Assembly (NCBI GenBank): GCA_023301795.1
Contig: JALZVU010000110.1
Coordinates: 1 to 45,907 of the forward strand
Reading direction: 5' to 3'
DNA: 45,907 nucleotides
DNA from: Granulosicoccus sp.
GTDB taxonomy: Bacteria; Pseudomonadota; Gammaproteobacteria; Granulosicoccales; Granulosicoccaceae
Of the stretch, positions 9,767 through 18,687 are shown in pieces. Under the pieces are notes generated by a model. It had not been told where the DNA came from. It saw only the letters and a list, made by a program, of their open reading frames with translations, and did no database searches. A program made the translations under genes and the position numbers. Numbering within the stretch: position 1 is the first letter of the stretch; every line of letters starts with the position of its first letter.

Positions 9767-10873
9767 ATGACATCGTTACCTATCACTTTCGTTGTGGCAT
9801 TTTTGCTGCTACTTCTGGTGGCCGCCTACCGGCCACAATTCAAGGAAACCCCCACCGGCGATGTGTTTGCGCTGGTGCTCTACGTGAATGCTATATCCCT
9901 TGTACTCATCGGGCTGCGTTGGTCAAAAGATATGGTTGGCCTGTTGCCTATCGTTGCGACACTTGCAGTGATCAGTTCAGCGCTTCTGTATCTGGCCTTT
10001 TGCAGTCTGGGCCGACGCGGACCGGTCATCGTCGTTGAGCGTGACTGGAGTCACCTGTTACCCATTGCTTGCGTCGCGCTTAGCGCCATGTGGTTCCGGC
10101 AATGGGTCGACTTCTCCCTGATTGCCACTAAGTGTCTTTACATCACCCTGTTCATCCGACTGGCGTGCAACACGAGTAACTCGTTGCAGTTAGTCAGATT
10201 AAGCTGGCTAAGCAACACTCAACGCGCACTGTGGGGCGCAATTGCGCTGCTGTTTGCTGGCATCATTCTGGATGTGACCATCTATATTGACTTTGCCAGG
10301 TTTGACGGCCAGCACGCCGAATCACTCGTTGGCATCGTGAGTTTTGGCACTCTGCTTCTGCTGGGATGGATTGTGGTGCAAGCAGCCCGTGGCAGGACGC
10401 TGGACACGGCTATTGAGGCGCACTTAGAGCATACGCCACGCAAGAATCCTGCAACCGACGTCAAAAGTGTCAGTCCTGAATCTACACTCGGGCCCGCACT
10501 CAAGTCCGCAACTGACACGACACCTGACGCTGCAATCGAACCAGATACTGCCGAACTGGTTAGTCAGCTAACGACACTACTGATTGATGACGGTCTGTAT
10601 GCCGACACTGAACTCAACCTACAGCGGTTAGCAAGGAAAGCCGGCGTACCCTCTCGAATAATTTCTCGCGCCATTAACGCTCAGACAGGGCAGAACGTTT
10701 CTCAGTGGGTCAATCGCGCCCGGATAGATGCAGCTTGTCATTTGCTGCAAACCACGCAACTCACGGTTAGCAATGTCATGCTCGAATCCGGTTTTGTCAC
10801 CAAATCAAACTTTAACCGTGAGTTTCGACGGATCAAGGGATGCAGCCCAAGCGAGTGGCGTGGTTTAGCTTAA
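9767..10873 (+). CDS. Membrane-anchored AraC-family transcriptional regulator
   Basis: 368 residues. Residues 1-205 contain about six or seven hydrophobic segments. A polar, Thr/Pro/Ala-rich linker covers about 206-265, and the C-terminal 100 residues are an AraC/XylS double helix-turn-helix. The second helix-turn-helix region reads VSNVMLESGFVTKSNFNREFRRIKGCSPSEWR, given here in outline only up to its key pattern GF-x-SNF-x-REF. Such regulators sense a signal in or across the membrane and act on neighbouring genes. The obvious candidate target is the divergent secreted hydrolase. The ATG has no strong ribosome-binding site. Next gene (EamA transporter) is 145 bases downstream in the same direction and may or may not be co-transcribed. 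Confidence 0.88.
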   Translation: MTSLPITFVVAFLLLLLVAAYRPQFKETPTGDVFALVLYVNAISLVLIGLRWSKDMVGLLPIVATLAVISSALLYLAFCSLGRRGPVIVVERDWSHLLPIACVALSAMWFRQWVDFSLIATKCLYITLFIRLACNTSNSLQLVRLSWLSNTQRALWGAIALLFAGIILDVTIYIDFARFDGQHAESLVGIVSFGTLLLLGWIVVQAARGRTLDTAIEAHLEHTPRKNPATDVKSVSPESTLGPALKSATDTTPDAAIEPDTAELVSQLTTLLIDDGLYADTELNLQRLARKAGVPSRIISRAINAQTGQNVSQWVNRARIDAACHLLQTTQLTVSNVMLESGFVTKSNFNREFRRIKGCSPSEWRGLA

Positions 10874-11018
10874 CTAATTACTCTAAAACCCTATCCCTTG
10901 GTCGAAGTTAGGGCCTATTCAATCAAAAGGATGTAGCACAACGTTTTACATTTCATTAGCCTGCTTCAAACAGCTGACGCACAAGCGTGTGCAGTAAAGA
11001 CTGAAAGGCGATTGATGT

Positions 11019-12011
11019 ATGCACCGTTTCGTTTTAATAATATTGAGCAGCGCCTTTGTCATCCTATGGAGCTCCGGATGGACGGCATCGCACTTTGCAG
11101 TAGCGGGTTCGAGTGCGCTGAGTATACTCACCATGCGATACGTTGTGATGCTGGTAGCTTTACTGTTACTCGTTACATTTATGCGTTGCTGGCGTCGGGT
11201 GAAGTTACACGATGTTATGTGTCATTTAACAATAGGCGCCCTTTGTCATGCTGTTTATTTACTGGGTAGTGTCAGTGCTTTTGAGCTAGGCGCATCAGCA
11301 GCCGTTGTCGCCTTTATCAGTTCGCTACAACCCTTAGTAACTGCATTATTTGCAGGACCTCTTACGGGCGAGTGTATGCAGCCCAGACACTGCAAAGGTA
11401 TTCTTCTGGGCGTGCTGTCAACAGTGCTCATGGTGTCTGCAAGCTATAGCAGCGGCGTAACAGCGTTTGCATTGGCACTACCGGCCATAGCGATGCTCTC
11501 CATAGCTGCAGGTACTGTGCTTAACAGGCGTCAGGAACTTATCAGACAGCACCTGAACAAGCGCCCACTTCCCATCCCTTTGATCATGCTGATCCATTCG
11601 CTGGGTGCACTGTTAGTGCTGCTACCTCTGTCTGCCGCACAGGGCCAGATACATTGGCAATTCTCACGTTCTGAATGGGGCGCTATTGTGTGGCTCGCAA
11701 TAGCGGTCTCACTTTGCTCCTATGCCCTGCTTTTGCTTCTTTTACGTCACTTGTCAGCGATTAAAGTATCGTCGTTTACCTACCTTGTGCCGCCTGTCAC
11801 CATGCTGCAGAGCTACCTGATATTTGGCAACACATTCTCTATCACTGACGGCTTTGCATTTGGTTTGGCAATCACAGCTGTCTATGTTGTGATGACAGAC
11901 TCAAAGAAAAAACTCGCATTCAACAGCATCTATGAAAAAAGTGCTTTTCTTGCAAATCGCAGGCTAACAATACTAAGAAAATCATCGGCCACATTGGATA
12001 TTGAACTGTAG
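11019..12011 (+). CDS. EamA/DMT-family membrane transporter
   Basis: 330 residues with about ten hydrophobic segments in two repeated halves, as in drug/metabolite transporters. The N-terminal half has the family pattern LWSSGWTASHFAV followed by a long helix; the second half carries the EamA repeat around VSLCSYALLLLLLRHLSAIKVSSFTYLVPP, whose key part is S-x-x-Y-L-V-P-P. It probably exports a small metabolite or amino acid across the inner membrane; the substrate is unknown. The ATG at 11019 has AAGG upstream at a workable distance; an earlier overlapping ATG at 11012 is in another frame. The last 40 residues form a hydrophilic tail longer than usual. It is convergent with the methyltransferase gene, 19 bases away. 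Confidence 0.87.
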   Translation: MHRFVLIILSSAFVILWSSGWTASHFAVAGSSALSILTMRYVVMLVALLLLVTFMRCWRRVKLHDVMCHLTIGALCHAVYLLGSVSAFELGASAAVVAFISSLQPLVTALFAGPLTGECMQPRHCKGILLGVLSTVLMVSASYSSGVTAFALALPAIAMLSIAAGTVLNRRQELIRQHLNKRPLPIPLIMLIHSLGALLVLLPLSAAQGQIHWQFSRSEWGAIVWLAIAVSLCSYALLLLLLRHLSAIKVSSFTYLVPPVTMLQSYLIFGNTFSITDGFAFGLAITAVYVVMTDSKKKLAFNSIYEKSAFLANRRLTILRKSSATLDIEL

Positions 12012-12030
12012 CCAGATCTACGATAGCTAT

Positions 12031-12633
12031 TTAGCCTGGTTTCCTCCAGGCAAGCAGCTTGTTGTTCGCAGGCATATCGATTATTTCGGCTTTTAAAAAG
12101 CCAACATCGCACGCTAACTCATCAAGTTCGGCAATGTCACGAATACCGCTTAGCGGATCAGATGATCTAAGTTGTTCATCAAAGGCTTCATTGCCATCGC
12201 TGGTATGCTGCCCGCCTACTTTATAGGGACCATAGATAATCAGTTTGCCATCACCAGACAACATTGATGCGGAACATCTGAACAACTCTTCCACCATTTT
12301 CCAGCCAACGATATGCAATGTATTAGCGCTGTAGCACATCGTTGGAACAAACTCAGATGTGCATTGCAATGACAGATCAAGCTCTACGGGTGGCAGTATA
12401 TTCGAACAACCTGAATCTGCAATCCACTGCCGAATACCAGATAACTTGTCGCTAAGTTCCGACGGCTGCCAGATAATATTTTGCAATGCAGATGCTATAT
12501 GGCAAGCATGCTGACCTGTGCCACTGCCAAATTCAAAAATTCTCTCATTATCTGACAGCAATGGCAGCAACGCTTGCAAAATAACTTGCTTGTTACGATC
12601 TGCAGAAGGCGCACACGGTTTGATGTCAGTCAT
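12031..12633 (-). CDS. DUF938 family SAM-dependent methyltransferase-like protein
   Basis: 200 residues from the ATG at 12633; an earlier in-frame ATG at 12678 adds 15 residues but sits further inside pcaQ, and the protein starting MTDIKPCAPSADRNKQVIL matches the family better. The SAM-binding glycine motif is IFEFGSGTGQHACH near residues 33-46. Family members are about 200 residues and have no firmly known substrate. The start codon overlaps the 3' end of pcaQ by 8 bases, so the two are translated from one message and the enzyme may be expressed with the protocatechuate regulator. Methylating activity is inferred from the fold only. Confidence 0.85.
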   Translation of the reverse strand: MTDIKPCAPSADRNKQVILQALLPLLSDNERIFEFGSGTGQHACHIASALQNIIWQPSELSDKLSGIRQWIADSGCSNILPPVELDLSLQCTSEFVPTMCYSANTLHIVGWKMVEELFRCSASMLSGDGKLIIYGPYKVGGQHTSDGNEAFDEQLRSSDPLSGIRDIAELDELACDVGFLKAEIIDMPANNKLLAWRKPG

Positions 12634-13585
12634 AAGCGATACAGTTTTTGTTATTAGAAGACCCATTCGCCCGAGCACTGTTAGTCAACGCTGTGATCAG
12701 TGCCTGAAGCTCGGGCGACATCACCGTGTTCTCTCGCAAGGACACCCCAACAGGACCTCCGGGGAGCTCATCTTCCAGCGGAAGCGCTTTCAATGTTCCT
12801 TCTTCGAGTTCATTCAAGACAACACCTTTTGAAACGAACCAGACAGTGTCCGAGCGCTGCACAACACTTCGACCAAACGCTAGAGAAACATTCTCAAACA
12901 TTGGATCAGGATCGCTGATGCCATGGTTGTAGAGATACGCCCGCACAATGGGGTAGATAACCGCATCGGCTGGCGGCAACATCAACGGATACGCCTCTAA
13001 AGCGGTGTCCATCAATGTAGTGTCGGTGCGTCCATCACGAAACAAGGGGTGCTCAGCACGCACTACCGGAATCACTTTCTCAGAATATAATTGCAAAAAC
13101 GTCAGGCTATTCATACTCACTTCCAGAGTCATCCGACCAACAATAATGTCCAGCTCTCCTTCGCGCAACTGTGACATCAGCATGGCATTAGGCCCTGTAC
13201 TGACACACACAAGACAATCAGGACGAGTTACCATAAGTTCCAAAGCGGCGTTGGGCAACAAGTCTGTTGACGCGGTGGGCAAGGCGCCAACTTTAAGTCG
13301 AGTTTTCTGTTGCGGTGCATCCTGCACCAGCGCGTGTGCACGGCGAAGATCGATCATCACAGAGCCAACATACTGCTGGTAAGTTCTACCTGCTCTTGTG
13401 AGTGTCAATTGACGCCCGGATCGATCAAAAAGATTGACTCCCAGAATGTCTTCCAGCTCTCGCACCGTTTTCGACATGGCAGGCTGACTCACATGTAACG
13501 CCTCAGCAGCTGCAGACAACGAGCCCAATCGACCTATTTCGAGAAAACAGCGGAGATGCCGCAACCGTAATCTTGGATCGATCAC
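12626..13585 (-). CDS. pcaQ: LysR-family activator of protocatechuate genes, PcaQ
   Basis: 319 residues. An N-terminal winged helix-turn-helix (about 9-65, LGSLSAAAEALHVSQPAMSKTV, key pattern SAAAEALHVSQPAMSK) is followed by a LysR substrate-binding domain. The N-terminus MIDPRLRLRHLRCFLEI and the segment EGELDIIVGRM are typical of PcaQ, which senses beta-carboxy-muconate-type intermediates and activates pca genes. The start is GTG at 13583-13585 with AGAGG six bases upstream. The divergent neighbours are pcaD and pcaB, and a sequence matching the published PcaQ box begins two bases from this start codon, supporting the assignment independently. The operator overlaps the ribosome-binding site of pcaQ, so autoregulation is likely. 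Confidence 0.93.
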   Translation of the reverse strand: MIDPRLRLRHLRCFLEIGRLGSLSAAAEALHVSQPAMSKTVRELEDILGVNLFDRSGRQLTLTRAGRTYQQYVGSVMIDLRRAHALVQDAPQQKTRLKVGALPTASTDLLPNAALELMVTRPDCLVCVSTGPNAMLMSQLREGELDIIVGRMTLEVSMNSLTFLQLYSEKVIPVVRAEHPLFRDGRTDTTLMDTALEAYPLMLPPADAVIYPIVRAYLYNHGISDPDPMFENVSLAFGRSVVQRSDTVWFVSKGVVLNELEEGTLKALPLEDELPGGPVGVSLRENTVMSPELQALITALTNSARANGSSNNKNCIAYD

Positions 13586-13587
13586 TG

Positions 13588-13603
13588 TTAACCTCTGGGT
13601 TAT
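13588..13603. promoter_or_regulatory. PcaQ operator
   Basis: TTAACC-TCTG-GGTTAT. Read on the minus strand this is ATAACC-N4-GGTTAA, the PcaQ recognition sequence described in Sinorhizobium (recalled from the literature). It lies in the 84-base pcaQ/pcaD gap. One half overlaps the pcaQ Shine-Dalgarno; the other half occupies the -35 position of the likely pcaD promoter, which fits both autorepression and activation by contact with polymerase. Confidence 0.85.
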
Positions 13604-13625
13604 ATATACTTCTATTATATATAAT
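13597..13625 (+). promoter_or_regulatory. Likely pcaDB promoter
   Basis: A consensus -10 TATAAT lies at 13620-13625. With a 17-base spacer the -35 hexamer would be GGGTTA (13597-13602), a poor match that overlaps the PcaQ operator. This is the pattern expected for an activator-dependent promoter. The pcaD ribosome-binding site GGAG is at 13661-13664. Confidence 0.6.
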
Positions 13626-13669
13626 TTACTTTCATCGCTGGCAGTAGTAAAACATGAAGTGGAGATATT

Positions 13670-14476
13670 ATGAATTGTATTACCTACGATGGCGTGTCAC
13701 TGCATGTTCGCGATGAAGGGGACATAAACGGCAGAGTTGTGATGTTTAGCAACTCGCTAGGAACAGACTTACGAGTCTGGGACGCCCTGCTGCCACATCT
13801 ACCCGAAGGCCTCAGGCTAGTGCGCTACGATTCTCGTGGGCATGGCTTGTCAGATTGCACACCTCCTCCTTACACCATTGATTCTCTTATCGATGATGCT
13901 GTCATTGTCATTGATGCCCTAAAGCTCACTGACATTACGTTTGTTGGGCATTCTATTGGCGGGCTAGTGGGACAGGGCCTGGCAGCCCGAGAGCCTGATC
14001 TGCTTCGCGGGCTGGCTCTAATGAATACGGCCGTGAAAATTGGCGACCATGACTTCTGGGCCAAACGCATTGAACAGGTACTCGCTGCGGGTATTAGCGG
14101 CATGTCCGATACCGTTTTGTCTCGATGGTTCAGCACAGACTTTCTTAACCAGGAAGCCAGATTAGCGCCTTGGCGTAACATGTTAAATCGAACAACTGTA
14201 GAAGGTTATACAGGGTCATGTTCGGCAATAGCCGGCGCTGATTTCACCAAAAGTACCGCCAATCTTAAGCTACCCATTTTGACCATCGCAGGCGAAAATG
14301 ACTCATTGACGCCACCCGAGCTTGTGCAGGCAACGGCTGCTCTTTGCCATGCTGACTTTCAAATCGTGGAAAATGCCTGCCACATCCCTAGCGTCGAACA
14401 TCCCCTTAAAGTCAGTGCATTACTGTCGGATTTTCTAGCGGCCACTGAGATACCTCAAATCGCCGCAGCAGGTTAA
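13670..14476 (+). CDS. pcaD: 3-oxoadipate enol-lactonase PcaD
   Basis: 268 residues, an alpha/beta hydrolase that opens beta-ketoadipate enol-lactone to beta-ketoadipate in the protocatechuate branch. Visible features: FSNSLGTDLRVWD near 24-36 (oxyanion region), YDSRGHGLSD near 53-62, the nucleophile elbow GHSIGG at about 95-100 with its serine, an aspartate in GENDSLTP, and His in NACHIPSVEHP near the end. The pattern SLGTDLRVWD is typical of PcaD. The gene is a stand-alone lactonase, not the PcaL fusion with PcaC. It starts with ATG, GGAG five bases upstream, and is the first gene after the PcaQ-controlled promoter, 44 bases before pcaB. Confidence 0.93.
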   Translation: MNCITYDGVSLHVRDEGDINGRVVMFSNSLGTDLRVWDALLPHLPEGLRLVRYDSRGHGLSDCTPPPYTIDSLIDDAVIVIDALKLTDITFVGHSIGGLVGQGLAAREPDLLRGLALMNTAVKIGDHDFWAKRIEQVLAAGISGMSDTVLSRWFSTDFLNQEARLAPWRNMLNRTTVEGYTGSCSAIAGADFTKSTANLKLPILTIAGENDSLTPPELVQATAALCHADFQIVENACHIPSVEHPLKVSALLSDFLAATEIPQIAAAG

Positions 14477-14520
14477 TGAGGTATGAAACAGCTGGGTATC
14501 GCTGAACTTGCTTACGCTCG

Positions 14521-15576
14521 ATGAGCGTTAGCCCATTTGACCATATGTGGCTGTCCGGCCTGTTTCGTGATGAGGCAATGGCTGCGATCTGGTCTTCAGA
14601 TGCTACGTTAAAACACATGCAGCGCTTTGAAAGCGCCTGGATTGAGGCCCTACAAGCGGTTGGGTTGTGTCATGTTGGCAATGCCAATCAAATCGCATCG
14701 CAGATTACAGATTTAACTATTGACCCTGCTGCACTGCGCAGCGGCACAGCGAGAGATGGCGTGCCGGTGCCAAACCTTGTTGCCCAATTACAAGCTGCAA
14801 CTCGATGTCCTTCTATCCACATGGGCGCAACATCTCAGGATGTAATGGATACCGCTTTGGTGCTTGTTCTACGCGACACTTCTGAACTCATATCGAGCCG
14901 TTTGAATACGCTGGGCGAGCACCTGGAGAACCTGGCAATACGTTTTGGCGACAGACATCTGATGGGGCGAACGCGGATGCAGGCCGCGACCGACATTACC
15001 GTAAATGATCGCTTGCGCACGTGGCGTACACCATTAATCACTCAACAACAACGACTAACACAACTACGCCCAAGTATCGAACAAGTTCAGATCGGCGGCG
15101 CCTCAGGTGATCGAGCGGTTCTGGGGGAGCATGCGGAGCGTGTTATCGCTCATGTTGCCAAGGCCTTGTCGATTGCGCCTTGTGATGTCACGTGGCACAC
15201 CATGCGCGGTGGCATCGTTGACTACTCATCGACATTGTCTTTAACAACAGGCTGTGTTGGCAAAATGGGCCAAGATATTTTACTTATGTCACAGCAGGGT
15301 ATCGATGAGATCTCCTTAAGCGGCGGTGGCGGCTCGTCAGCCATGAAACACAAGAAGAATCCAGTACTGGCAGAACTACTCGTCACGCTTGCACGCTTTA
15401 ATGCAGTACAGCTCAGCGGCATGCACCACTCGATGGTGCATGAACAAGAACGATCCGGTTCCGCGTGGATGCTTGAATGGATGATTCTTCCGCAGATGGC
15501 CATGGCCACAGGGCGTGCATTGGGCGCCGCGATTGAATTATGTCAGCAGATCGAGAGTATCGGTACAAACGACTAA
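14521..15576 (+). CDS. pcaB: 3-carboxy-cis,cis-muconate cycloisomerase PcaB
   Basis: 351 residues of the fumarase/aspartase superfamily. It converts carboxy-muconate to gamma-carboxymuconolactone. Motifs: HMGATSQDVMDT (about 100-111) and the superfamily signature GGGGSSAMKHKKNP (about 272-285). At 351 residues it is shorter than the 450-residue Pseudomonas enzyme but agrees with the short PcaB form common in alphaproteobacteria. The start ATG has no clear ribosome-binding site, so translation may be coupled to pcaD 44 bases upstream. pcaC, pcaHG and the thiolase/transferase genes are absent from this window, so the rest of the pathway must be elsewhere. Confidence 0.93.
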   Translation: MSVSPFDHMWLSGLFRDEAMAAIWSSDATLKHMQRFESAWIEALQAVGLCHVGNANQIASQITDLTIDPAALRSGTARDGVPVPNLVAQLQAATRCPSIHMGATSQDVMDTALVLVLRDTSELISSRLNTLGEHLENLAIRFGDRHLMGRTRMQAATDITVNDRLRTWRTPLITQQQRLTQLRPSIEQVQIGGASGDRAVLGEHAERVIAHVAKALSIAPCDVTWHTMRGGIVDYSSTLSLTTGCVGKMGQDILLMSQQGIDEISLSGGGGSSAMKHKKNPVLAELLVTLARFNAVQLSGMHHSMVHEQERSGSAWMLEWMILPQMAMATGRALGAAIELCQQIESIGTND

Positions 15577-15676
15577 TTCATCTAACTTAAATAGCACTTA
15601 CTAAAACGAAAATACTATCGATTATCATCCGCACCTCTGCCGGAATGACAATCTTGAATAAACACTATCCACTAAA

Positions 15677-16960
15677 CTACTGCAACAGATCCGGCAGCAT
15701 CAATGCAATCTGTGGAAAGGCGATAAGCGCTGCCACCATTAGCAGCATCGTGAGTACGTAGGGTATGGCGCCCACCATGACATCGCTCATGTTTCCGCTT
15801 TTTCGAGCACCCTGAACCACATAGAGATTAAGCCCTACGGGCGGCGTGATAAGTGCCATCTCCACCAACACGATCATCAGAATGCCAAACCAGATGGGGT
15901 CATAGCCTTGCGCAACCACCAACGGCACTATGATGGGAATCGTAACAACCATCAATGACAGGGTTTCAATGAAAAACCCCAGAACAATATAAATGCCCAC
16001 AACGACCATAATGGTCATAAACGGTGTGAGCCCCATATCACCCAGAAAGCTCTGTAGCTCACGCCCCAACCCGGCGGATGCCAAGGTGAAATTAAGAAAC
16101 GATGCACCGATAATCACCAACATGATCATCGATGTGATCTTGATGGTTCCCAGCAAGCTGTCCCGAAACATGGCAATGCTGACGCCACCAAATACAGCCG
16201 CAATGACAATAGCACCCGCAACGCCGACAGCGGCGGCTTCAGTAGGCGTTGCCCAACCCTTGTATATCGTACCTATGATCATGGTGAACAGCAGCAGAAT
16301 GGGCACCAGTTGAAGCAATGCGCGCATTCGTTCCAACAACGAAAACAATCTGCGCGTGCCACCCAGGCTTGGCTTTAACGCGCACAAAATAAGGGTGACC
16401 AGCATAAAACCCGCGGCTAACGCCAAGCCTGGCACCAGCCCAGCAAGAAACAAACGCGGAATGGACGTCTGCGTCAGAAAACCATAGACAATCAAATTTA
16501 TGGAGGGCGGAATCATGATACCCAATGTGCCGCCTGCAGCAATGGCACCTGAAAAAAGTCGCTGATCGTAACCCAGCTTTTCAGCCTGGGGCATTGCAAC
16601 GGTAGCCACTGTGGCAGCGGTGGCAACTGATGAGCCAGACGTTGCAGAAAACATAGCTGCGGTGGCGATATTGGCATGCACCAGTCCGCCTGGTAACCAA
16701 CTTACCCACTTGTCCAATGCATCGTAGGTGCGGGCAGCGATACCAGAGCGCACCAGAATCTCACCTAGCAAAACGAAAAATGGAATAGCAATGAGCGTGG
16801 CATTGTTAGAGGTAGACCAGACCAGATTTCCCAGCCCTTTTATCAACGGAAATGGGCTGAAGAATGCATCGACACCTAAACCCAGAAGAAACAACACAAT
16901 GCCAACCGGTATAGACAGACACAACAACCCCAGCAGACCAACACTAAGTGCACCTATCAT
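15677..16960 (-). CDS. dctM: TRAP transporter large permease (DctM family)
   Basis: 427 residues with about twelve hydrophobic segments, the standard size for the ion-coupled large subunit of a TRAP transporter. Family patterns include ATSGSSVATAATVATVAMP (core ATSGSSVATAA), GAIAAGGTLGIMIPPSI and the late segment PPVGLNLYVVQG. It moves solute across the inner membrane using a sodium gradient together with the small permease and binding protein encoded upstream. Its ATG overlaps the stop of the small-subunit gene by four bases (ATGA). It ends the LysR-DUF1445-TRAP unit and is convergent with pcaB, 100 bases away. Confidence 0.95.
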   Translation of the reverse strand: MIGALSVGLLGLLCLSIPVGIVLFLLGLGVDAFFSPFPLIKGLGNLVWSTSNNATLIAIPFFVLLGEILVRSGIAARTYDALDKWVSWLPGGLVHANIATAAMFSATSGSSVATAATVATVAMPQAEKLGYDQRLFSGAIAAGGTLGIMIPPSINLIVYGFLTQTSIPRLFLAGLVPGLALAAGFMLVTLILCALKPSLGGTRRLFSLLERMRALLQLVPILLLFTMIIGTIYKGWATPTEAAAVGVAGAIVIAAVFGGVSIAMFRDSLLGTIKITSMIMLVIIGASFLNFTLASAGLGRELQSFLGDMGLTPFMTIMVVVGIYIVLGFFIETLSLMVVTIPIIVPLVVAQGYDPIWFGILMIVLVEMALITPPVGLNLYVVQGARKSGNMSDVMVGAIPYVLTMLLMVAALIAFPQIALMLPDLLQ

Positions 16961-17493
16961 GAGTTTGCATCAACCTCGTTTACCAGCCCGATAACCGACT
17001 CAGCAGCCTCATAGTCTTTGCGTAGCACGAGTTGAGTGGCAGCAATAAATGTCAGCCAGGCAACCACCATAAAATAGACCCACCCGGCAAACCAGGGAAG
17101 CTGCACAAACGCAAGCGGGGTTTCCAGCGGGGTATTGGCTCGCGACCCGTTCGTCAACGAACGCGACAATACCGGCCAGCACCAATACGCTATCAAGGTA
17201 ATGGTACTGGCCAGAGACAACATACCGAAAAGATCGAACAGTGCACGGCCTTTTTCAGCAACCCTGCCGCGCAATAAATCAATTCGGACATGCCCAAGTT
17301 CGAGAAGCGTGTATCCCATACCCCAAGAGGTAGCGATGGCCATGACATACCCACTAATTTCATCAGTGCCGCCTAACGAGTGCCCGATCTGACGAAGTAC
17401 AATGTCGGCGACGACCACTGCAACACAACACAGCAACAGGACGCCGACAATGAGCGCTATCGTCCTGTTGATTTTTCTAAGCATTAGTAGCAT
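16957..17493 (-). CDS. dctQ: TRAP transporter small permease (DctQ family)
   Basis: 178 residues with four hydrophobic segments, as expected for the small membrane subunit. The pattern DIVLRQIGHSLGGTDEISGYVMAI (key part R-x-x-G-x-x-x-x-G-T-D-E) and the later TWG-LGHVRIDLL region are typical. It forms the membrane complex with the large permease, whose start overlaps this stop. Substrate specificity is set by the periplasmic binding protein encoded 39 bases upstream. Confidence 0.92.
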   Translation of the reverse strand: MLLMLRKINRTIALIVGVLLLCCVAVVVADIVLRQIGHSLGGTDEISGYVMAIATSWGMGYTLLELGHVRIDLLRGRVAEKGRALFDLFGMLSLASTITLIAYWCWPVLSRSLTNGSRANTPLETPLAFVQLPWFAGWVYFMVVAWLTFIAATQLVLRKDYEAAESVIGLVNEVDANS

Positions 17494-17532
17494 GTCAAGC
17501 GTGCACTCGTCAGTGTTAAACGGCTGGTGGTA

Positions 17533-18573
17533 TTACTTGGTTATTGTTACACCAACCACACTGCCCACCGTTTCATTCCAGCGGGCTGTCCATTCGTCCC
17601 CAGCACGCTCAGCCCATTCAGGCAGAACCTGATCCACCAGCACAGCACGGGCATTATCAAAATCTGCATCCGATACCTCAACCAGCGTCATTGAATGAGA
17701 ATCACCGGCAGGACATTCCCCATTACCGGTCAGGCAGGCAATATCGTTTACCAGCGCATCTTGTGCACTGGCCCAGGCTGGCTCTTCAAATCCACTGACA
17801 ATCTGTTCGCTGATCAGCGATTGTGTCGCCTCATCCAGACTATTCCACTTATCAAGATTCATCGCTGTAACAACACTGTCCCAACCGCCTAAGGGTATAG
17901 GTAGTAGATGACTGGACACCTCCCACCAACCGGCACTATAACCAGAACCTGCTCCAGTGACAGCGCAATCAACGACGCCTTTTTGTAACGCACCGGGTAC
18001 TTCTGCAAAACTGACATTGACACCTTCTGCACCTAGCGCTTCAAGAAACTTTGCCGTCATGCGTCCCGACGCGCGCACCTTGAGACCTTTCAGATCATCC
18101 AGGCTTGCAATATCAGCATTACAGAAAACCACCTGTGGAGGATATGGCGCGATAGCCAACACGTGGCTGTTAAAACGTTCGTGATAGATATCAGTAACCA
18201 TCGGACGGGCAGCATCAACCATGGTTCGCGCATCAGCAGCACTCAATGCCAGCAGAGGCACATCAAGACCTTCCAACTCAGGCGCATCTGCGACCGCATA
18301 GTCTGCAACCGTCATGGCCACATCATAAACACCATCGCCCAACAAACGAAATACGTCACCCACTCCCAGATTCATCTGGTTATGAGTTGTCAAGGACACC
18401 TCAATTTCGCCTTCAGATGCCGCGGGCAATATCTCGCTCCAGAACGGTACCTCGTATTCATTATGTAGAGGCAAACTGGACCAGCTGCCTACCACGGACA
18501 ATTCTTCAGCCATCGCTGGCATGGCTAGCGCTGCCGAAACAGCAAGAACACTGATAGTTTTTTTCAAGATCAC
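17533..18573 (-). CDS. dctP: TRAP transporter periplasmic solute-binding protein (DctP family)
   Basis: 346 residues. A Sec signal peptide ends at AMA-EE (about residue 22). The mature protein has the DctP fold signature SLDDLKGLKVRASGRM, where the Arg in KVRASG is the residue that in this family usually binds a substrate carboxylate, and the following GVNVSFAEVPGALQKGVVDCAVTG hinge (core EVPGALQKGVVD). Hence a carboxylate solute is likely. Two cysteines in IACLTGNGECPAG may form a disulfide. The ATG has a good leader, and the gene lies 114 bases downstream of the DUF1445 gene, suggesting that protein acts on the imported compound. Confidence 0.94.
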   Translation of the reverse strand: MILKKTISVLAVSAALAMPAMAEELSVVGSWSSLPLHNEYEVPFWSEILPAASEGEIEVSLTTHNQMNLGVGDVFRLLGDGVYDVAMTVADYAVADAPELEGLDVPLLALSAADARTMVDAARPMVTDIYHERFNSHVLAIAPYPPQVVFCNADIASLDDLKGLKVRASGRMTAKFLEALGAEGVNVSFAEVPGALQKGVVDCAVTGAGSGYSAGWWEVSSHLLPIPLGGWDSVVTAMNLDKWNSLDEATQSLISEQIVSGFEEPAWASAQDALVNDIACLTGNGECPAGDSHSMTLVEVSDADFDNARAVLVDQVLPEWAERAGDEWTARWNETVGSVVGVTITK

Positions 18574-18687
18574 AACTCCTAGGTTAGGTACTGATGGGTT
18601 AATCGAAATGCTTTATATCGTCTGGGAAACTCTAACGAACAGGCATTGCCAACAATTGAAATTGCCTGAACTTTCTTAATGAAATAT

